This document shows positions 30,611 through 33,232 of a stretch of 33,232 nt of DNA, piece after piece; position 1 is the stretch's first letter, and every line of letters begins with the position of its first letter. The notes below the pieces were generated by a model. The model worked only from the letters and a program-made list of their open reading frames with translations, did not search any database and had not been told where the DNA came from. The DNA is taken from the NCBI GenBank assembly GCA_903929885.1, contig CAIYWI010000036.1, positions 1 to 33,232 of the forward strand, in the 5' to 3' direction. A program made the position numbers and the translations under genes. Origin of the DNA: an uncultured Phycisphaerales bacterium. Lineage in GTDB: Bacteria > Planctomycetota > Phycisphaerae > Phycisphaerales > UBA1924.

Positions 30611-31825
30611 ATGAAGAAGAAGATCGCGCTCGCGTACTCCGGCGGCCTTGACACCTCCTGCATCGTTCCCTGGCTCGTCGAAAACATGGACGCCGAGGTG
30701 ATCTGCGTCGTGGGCGACGTCGGCCAGGGCGCCGACGAACTCGTCGGCGTCGAGCAGAAGGCCATCAACTCGGGCGCCAAGGAGTGCCACGTCGTCGACC
30801 TCAAACGCGAGTTCGTCGAGGACTTCGTCTTCCCGACCATCATCGCCGGCTCCATCTACGAGGGCCGCTACCTGCTGGGCACCGCCATCGCCCGCCCCGT
30901 GCTGGGCAAGGCGCAGGTCGAGGTCGCCAAGAAGACCGGGTGCACCGCCGTCGCCCACGGCTGCACCGGCAAGGGCAACGACCAGGTTCGCTTCGAGTCG
31001 GCGTATGCCGCCCTCGCGCCCGAGCTGGAGATCATCGCCCCGTGGCGCGACGATCGCTGGAAGCTCTCGGGCCGCCTCGCGATGCTCGACTATCTCAAGG
31101 CCCGCAACATCCCGACGACGGCCTCGGCCACCAAGATCTACTCGCGCGACCGCAACCTCTGGCACATCAGCCACGAGGGCGGCTCGATCGAGAACCCCTG
31201 GAACGCGCCCCCCGAGGACGCGTACATGCTCACCTGCAGCCCCGACAAGGCCCCCGACCAGTTCGAGGATGTCACCCTCCGCTTCGAGCAGGGCCGTCCT
31301 CGCGCCCTCAACGGCAAGGCCATGAGCGGCGAGGAGATCATCGCCTCGCTCAACGTCACCGCGGGACGCCACGGCGTCGGCCGCGTCGACCTCGTCGAGA
31401 ATCGGCGCGTGGGCATGAAGTCGCGAGGGCTCTACGAGACCCCGGGCGGCACCGTCATCGTCGAGGCCCTCCGCGGCCTCGAGGAGCTCGTGCTCGACCG
31501 CGAGACCCGCCACTACCGCGATCACCTGGGCCTCACCTTCGCCGAGCTCGTCTATGACGGCCGCTGGTTCACGCCCCTCCGCGAGGCCCTGTGGGCATGC
31601 GCCTCGAAGATCGCCGAGAAGCTCGACGGCGAGGTCGTGGTGCGGCTCTTCAAGGGGCACGCCACCGCCGTGCAGCGCCGCAGCCCCAACTCGCTTTACG
31701 CCGAGAACATCGTCACCTTCGAGCAGGGCGAGATCTACGACCAAAAAGACGCCGGCGGCTTCATCAAGCTGCTCAGCCTGCCCGAACGCATCCGCGCCCT
31801 CAAGGCCCGCGGCCAGGCCAAGTGA
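30611..31825 (+). CDS. argG: Argininosuccinate synthase
   Basis: A 404-residue ATP-dependent enzyme that joins citrulline and aspartate. The ATP-binding PP-loop is AYSGGLDTS (8-16). Further family segments are [35 protein letters not shown] and [18 protein letters not shown]. It belongs to the short, common bacterial type of about 400 residues. It follows argF by 57 bases; the gap contains small CCGTTC repeats but no convincing terminator or promoter. Confidence 0.97.
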   Translation: MKKKIALAYSGGLDTSCIVPWLVENMDAEVICVVGDVGQGADELVGVEQKAINSGAKECHVVDLKREFVEDFVFPTIIAGSIYEGRYLLGTAIARPVLGKAQVEVAKKTGCTAVAHGCTGKGNDQVRFESAYAALAPELEIIAPWRDDRWKLSGRLAMLDYLKARNIPTTASATKIYSRDRNLWHISHEGGSIENPWNAPPEDAYMLTCSPDKAPDQFEDVTLRFEQGRPRALNGKAMSGEEIIASLNVTAGRHGVGRVDLVENRRVGMKSRGLYETPGGTVIVEALRGLEELVLDRETRHYRDHLGLTFAELVYDGRWFTPLREALWACASKIAEKLDGEVVVRLFKGHATAVQRRSPNSLYAENIVTFEQGEIYDQKDAGGFIKLLSLPERIRALKARGQAK

Positions 31826-31861
31826 CGTTCCGTCGAGTTCCGCATCAGGAGTGAACCCGCC

Positions 31862-33232
31862 ATGGCCCTCTGGGGTGGTCGATTCGAGTCCGGTCCCGAC
31901 GCGCTCTTCAAGCAGTTCAACGACTCGCTCCGCTTCGACTATCGCCTCGCGAGGCAGGACATCGCCGGTTCGGTCGGCTGGGCCAAGGCCATCCGCCGCG
32001 CCGGGGTGATCTCCGCCGAGGAGCTCGCCTCGCTCGAGGCCGCGCTCGCCGGGCTTGCGGCCGAGGTCGAGGCCGATCCGACGCTGCCGGCCAGGAGCGA
32101 CGCCGAGGACATCCACTCGTGGGTCGAGTCGCGCCTCATCGAGAAGGTCGGCCCGCTGGGCAAGAAGCTCCACACCGGCCGCAGCCGCAACGATCAGGTC
32201 GCCACCGACCTTCGCTTGTGGACGCGCGACGAGATCGACGCCCGGCTCGCGGAACTGCGCGACGCCAGGCGATCGCTCATCGACCTCGCAGCCCGCGAGG
32301 CCGGCACCGTCGTCAGCGGCTACACCCACCTGCAGCGGGCGCAGCCCGTGCTCTTTGCGCACTGGGCCTTGGCCTACGCCGAGATGTTCGAACGCGACGC
32401 GGCACGCCTGCGAGACGCCCGCGCTCGCGTCAACGTCTGTCCGTTGGGCTCGGGCGCGTTGGCGGGCACCGCCTATCAGGTCGATCGCCAGACGCTCGCT
32501 CGAGACCTCGGCTTCGCCGAGCCCACTCGCAACAGTCTCGACGCCGTGAGCGACCGCGACTTCGTCATCGAGACGCTCGCGGCGTGCGCCCTGATCGCCG
32601 CCCACCTCTCGCGACTGGGCGAGGATCTCGTCCTCTACTCCTCGCAGGAGTTCGGGTTCGTCGAGATGGACGACGCCGTCGCCAGCGGCTCGTCGCTCAT
32701 GCCCCAGAAGAAGAACCCCGACGCCGCCGAACTCATCCGGGGCAAGGCCGGTCGCGTGAACGGCGCGCTCGTCGCGCTGCTCACCACGGTGAAGGGGCTG
32801 CCCCTCGCGTACAACAAGGATCTCCAGGAGGACAAGGAGCCCCTCTTCGACGCGATGGACAACACGTCTATGTCGCTGCGGATCGTGCCCCGCATGCTCG
32901 ACACCATCAAGGTGCGGCGAGAGGCGTGCCGCCGTGCGGCGGCGGGGGGCTACTCCAACGCCACCGACCTCGCCGACTACCTGGTGTCCAAGGGCGTGCC
33001 CTTCCGGCAGGCCCACGAGGAAGTGGGGGCGGCGGTCCGTCACGCCATCTCGCGGGGCAAGGCCATCGAGGAACTTCCGCTCGAGGAGTTGCGCCGGTTC
33101 GCGCCCGCCGCGGGGCCCGACGTCTTCGCGTACGTGGCGATCGAATCGGGCATGGCCCGTCGCGAGGTGTTCGGCGCCACCGGCTCGACGCACGTGGCCA
33201 AGGCCATCGAGGCCGCCCGCGCGAGACTCTGA
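31862..33232 (+). CDS. argH: Argininosuccinate lyase
   Basis: A 456-residue member of the fumarase/aspartase superfamily that cleaves argininosuccinate to arginine and fumarate. It begins MALWGGRFE, as usual, and contains LHTGRSRNDQVATD and the superfamily signature GSSLMPQKKNP (276-286), which holds the catalytic Ser loop. The length matches the family. An AGGAG lies about 12 bases upstream. It starts 36 bases after argG and its TGA stop is the last three bases of the window, so the gene is complete. Confidence 0.97.
   Translation: MALWGGRFESGPDALFKQFNDSLRFDYRLARQDIAGSVGWAKAIRRAGVISAEELASLEAALAGLAAEVEADPTLPARSDAEDIHSWVESRLIEKVGPLGKKLHTGRSRNDQVATDLRLWTRDEIDARLAELRDARRSLIDLAAREAGTVVSGYTHLQRAQPVLFAHWALAYAEMFERDAARLRDARARVNVCPLGSGALAGTAYQVDRQTLARDLGFAEPTRNSLDAVSDRDFVIETLAACALIAAHLSRLGEDLVLYSSQEFGFVEMDDAVASGSSLMPQKKNPDAAELIRGKAGRVNGALVALLTTVKGLPLAYNKDLQEDKEPLFDAMDNTSMSLRIVPRMLDTIKVRREACRRAAAGGYSNATDLADYLVSKGVPFRQAHEEVGAAVRHAISRGKAIEELPLEELRRFAPAAGPDVFAYVAIESGMARREVFGATGSTHVAKAIEAARARL

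Noticed and set aside
28577..33193. Open frame of about 1500 codons on the minus strand across argB-argH
   Set aside because: It is the antisense shadow of five clear arginine genes in GC-rich DNA; its translation is low-complexity and shows no domain.

Overview
The window is GC-rich bacterial chromosome, densely coded, with no rRNA, tRNA, CRISPR array, insertion sequence or phage gene that I can see. Several traits point to a planctomycete, most likely of the Phycisphaerae. There is a small exported protein with a PEP-CTERM-like tail ending in Arg-rich residues. There is a pseudopilin-like protein with an FTLIELL methylation motif and an FFDGH segment, and a long DUF4139 protein. The taxonomic placement is inference from these traits, not a database result.

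Layout. 1-331 holds no gene I can support. Genes from 411 to 11547 are all on the minus strand: an orphan sugar-binding lipoprotein; a chain of overlapping or closely spaced genes running hydrolase/SnoaL-like fusion > EamA transporter > MacA-like adaptor > MacB-like ATPase > FtsX permease > STAS protein > purN; an exported PEP-CTERM-like protein with its own terminator; and a three-gene unit of Cys-rich DinB-like protein > pseudopilin-like protein > thioredoxin-like protein. On the plus strand (11603-14917) a YciA-type thioesterase is followed by polA. From 14924 to 22887 come an alpha/beta hydrolase, a TraB/TIKI-like protein carrying a GspG-like insert, one cytosolic and one exported cyclophilin, a DUF4139 protein, an NDUFA9-like Rossmann protein and an orphan ABC ATPase. 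From 22857 to 27267 come an exported esterase, ispG (isoprenoid synthesis), a response regulator-GGDEF protein and an Hpt protein. The right end (27471-33232) is an arginine cluster argC-argB-argF-argG-argH; argH ends on the last base of the window.

How the genes work together. The arg genes cover reduction and phosphorylation of acetylglutamate and the carbamoyl-transfer-to-arginine branch. The MacA/ATPase/FtsX trio forms one export pump. The Hpt and response regulator-GGDEF proteins look like the end of a phosphorelay feeding c-di-GMP. The other neighbours are mostly unrelated housekeeping or envelope functions.

Most notable. (1) A GspG major-pseudopilin-like globular module is inserted inside a TraB/TIKI-type protein. 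(2) A recurring TAYNCT hexamer lies 5-8 nt upstream of the start codon of seven genes with no Shine-Dalgarno sequence, a layout that predicts leaderless mRNAs. (3) ArgF has a histone-H1-like Lys/Arg-rich N-terminal tail. (4) A DinB-like protein carries four Cys-Cys pairs. (5) An exported hydrolase is fused to an SnoaL-like domain.
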